Source of the DNA: Paraburkholderia bryophila
GTDB lineage: Bacteria; Pseudomonadota; Gammaproteobacteria; Burkholderiales; Burkholderiaceae
Reading direction: 5' to 3'
Assembly (NCBI RefSeq): GCF_013409255.1
Contig: NZ_JACCAS010000002.1
Location: 3,338,001 to 3,402,000, forward strand
DNA length: 64,000 bases
The position numbers were made by a program, and so were the translations under genes. Below the pieces are notes generated by a model. It was not told the DNA's origin and searched no databases. It saw nothing but the letters and a program-made list of their open reading frames with translations. Shown here piece after piece: positions 63,170-64,000 of the stretch (the stretch's first letter is position 1; each line of letters opens with the position of its first letter).

Positions 63170-64000
63170 TCAGATCTGACCGACGACGCCCGCGACCAGA
63201 TAGTTCATGCTCTCGAGCGTGTAGTCGGTCTGCCCGTGGCTCGCGCCCGAGGCGATCGCCATGCCGCCCTTGTTGTCTTTCATCGGGCCTTTGAAGATCA
63301 CGAAGTTGCCTGCCACCATGCTGGTTCTGATCGCATCGGCATTCTGCTTGGCCGCCGCGCTGACCTTCGCGCCATACGGCGACATCTTCACGAAACCTTC
63401 CTTCAGGCCGCCGCGCAGCACGTTGGGTTGCGGCGTGCCGGCCTGCGCGCCCGTCACCAGTTGCCTGTACGGCGTCGCCCAGTCCCACTCGGCACCGGTC
63501 AGATAACCCTTCGGCGCGAGCGCCGCCTGGCTCGCGTGATAGCCGCAACTCATCGCGCCGCGCTTCTCCGCGGTCTCGACCACGACCTTCGGGCCGTCGA
63601 CGTGGCAGGTCACCACGTCGCAACCCTGATCGACCAGACTGTTGGTGGCCTCGGCTTCCTTGACCGGCATCGACCAGTCGCCGGTGAAGATCACCTGGGT
63701 GGTGATCGACGGATCGACCGACTGCGCGCCGAGCGTGAACGAATTGATGTTGCGCAGCACCTGCGGAATCGGCTTGGCGGCCACGAAGCCGAGCTTTTTG
63801 CTCTTCGTCATATGACCCGCGACCACGCCGTTCAGGTACTGGCATTCGTCGATATAACCGAAGTAGCTGGTGATGTTCGGCGGGTTGCCCTGCTTCCACA
63901 AACCGCCGCAATGCGCGAAACGCACCTTCGGATACTTCGCCGCCATCTTCAGCACGTGTGGGTCGAAGTAACCGAACGAGGTCGCGAAGATCAGCGTTGC
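63170..64000 (-). CDS. BMP-family substrate-binding protein, 5' end beyond window
   Basis: The visible 276 residues are the C-terminal part of a periplasmic PnrA/BMP-type binding protein (ATLIFATSFGYFDPHVLKMA; ITSYFGYIDECQYLNGVVAG; KKLGFVAAKPIPQVLRNINS; VFTGDWSMPVKEAEATNSLV-like region; CDVVTCHVDGPKVVVETAEK). The frame stays open to the window edge, so the signal peptide and first lobe start are missing. It is the first visible gene of the ureide transport-hydrolase operon. BMP proteins bind nucleosides or related small molecules; here biuret, triuret or another ureide is inferred. Confidence 0.92.
   Translation of the reverse strand, partial: ATLIFATSFGYFDPHVLKMAAKYPKVRFAHCGGLWKQGNPPNITSYFGYIDECQYLNGVVAGHMTKSKKLGFVAAKPIPQVLRNINSFTLGAQSVDPSITTQVIFTGDWSMPVKEAEATNSLVDQGCDVVTCHVDGPKVVVETAEKRGAMSCGYHASQAALAPKGYLTGAEWDWATPYRQLVTGAQAGTPQPNVLRGGLKEGFVKMSPYGAKVSAAAKQNADAIRTSMVAGNFVIFKGPMKDNKGGMAIASGASHGQTDYTLESMNYLVAGVVGQI

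Overview
The window is high-GC, densely coded bacterial DNA with the gene repertoire and protein style of a Burkholderiaceae genome, most likely Paraburkholderia. This rests on the OmpC-type porin with HAQSSVTLYG after its signal peptide, NodT-type efflux lipoproteins, the choline-sulfatase locus and a low-oxygen stress cluster of the kind known in Burkholderia. Accessory content (efflux pumps, catabolic transporters, a bacteriocin locus, an orphan mreB) fits a secondary chromosome, but that is inference. No rRNA, tRNA, CRISPR array or replication origin was seen.

Layout. 1-6013: 3' part of purU, then a choline-sulfate locus (LysR regulator divergent from betC and a choline-binding protein) and a porin. 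6063-12153: a TetR regulator divergent from an EmrA-EmrB-outer membrane factor drug pump, with a palindrome overlapping the pump promoter, then an SDR oxidoreductase. 12172-17650: an accessory island with two tandem paralogous proteins of a family I do not recognise, several small secreted or orphan proteins, a truncated insertion sequence, tandem repeats, strong hairpins and much non-coding DNA. 17653-21322: an MFS transporter, a PstS-like binding protein, an AIM24 protein and a small membrane protein. 21387-27706: an RND tripartite pump whose adaptor carries a C-terminal OmpA-like domain. 28392-36901: miscellaneous genes (PraB-like secreted protein, DUF3088, glutathione peroxidase, amino-acid binding protein, DMT exporter, TetR, flavin monooxygenase) and an internal fragment of groEL.

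37161-43005 is a complete bacteriocin locus: a Gly-rich precursor with a double-glycine-type leader, a small membrane protein likely to be its immunity factor, a CvaA-like adaptor, a CvaB-like peptidase-ABC exporter and a TolC-like outer membrane protein. A candidate Fur-type site lies in the promoter, which would parallel iron control of microcin V.

43401-53445 looks like a low-oxygen/stress regulon: CbpA-CbpM, a CBS-BON protein, a zinc alcohol dehydrogenase, oleate hydratase, a universal stress protein, a NarX/NarL-type two-component pair, a lone receiver and an FNR/ANR protein with all four cluster cysteines. One perfect and one 9/10 FNR box sit at class II distances from plausible -10 elements, and a palindrome precedes the receiver-fnr pair.

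53775-56660 holds a GNAT-like protein, a secreted protein and a stand-alone mreB. 56686-64000 is a ureide-nitrogen locus: BMP-family binding protein, two permeases and a fused ATPase, interleaved with a biuret-hydrolase-like enzyme, a second cysteine hydrolase (triuret hydrolase is one candidate), an AtzH/HpxZ-like protein and a GntR regulator.
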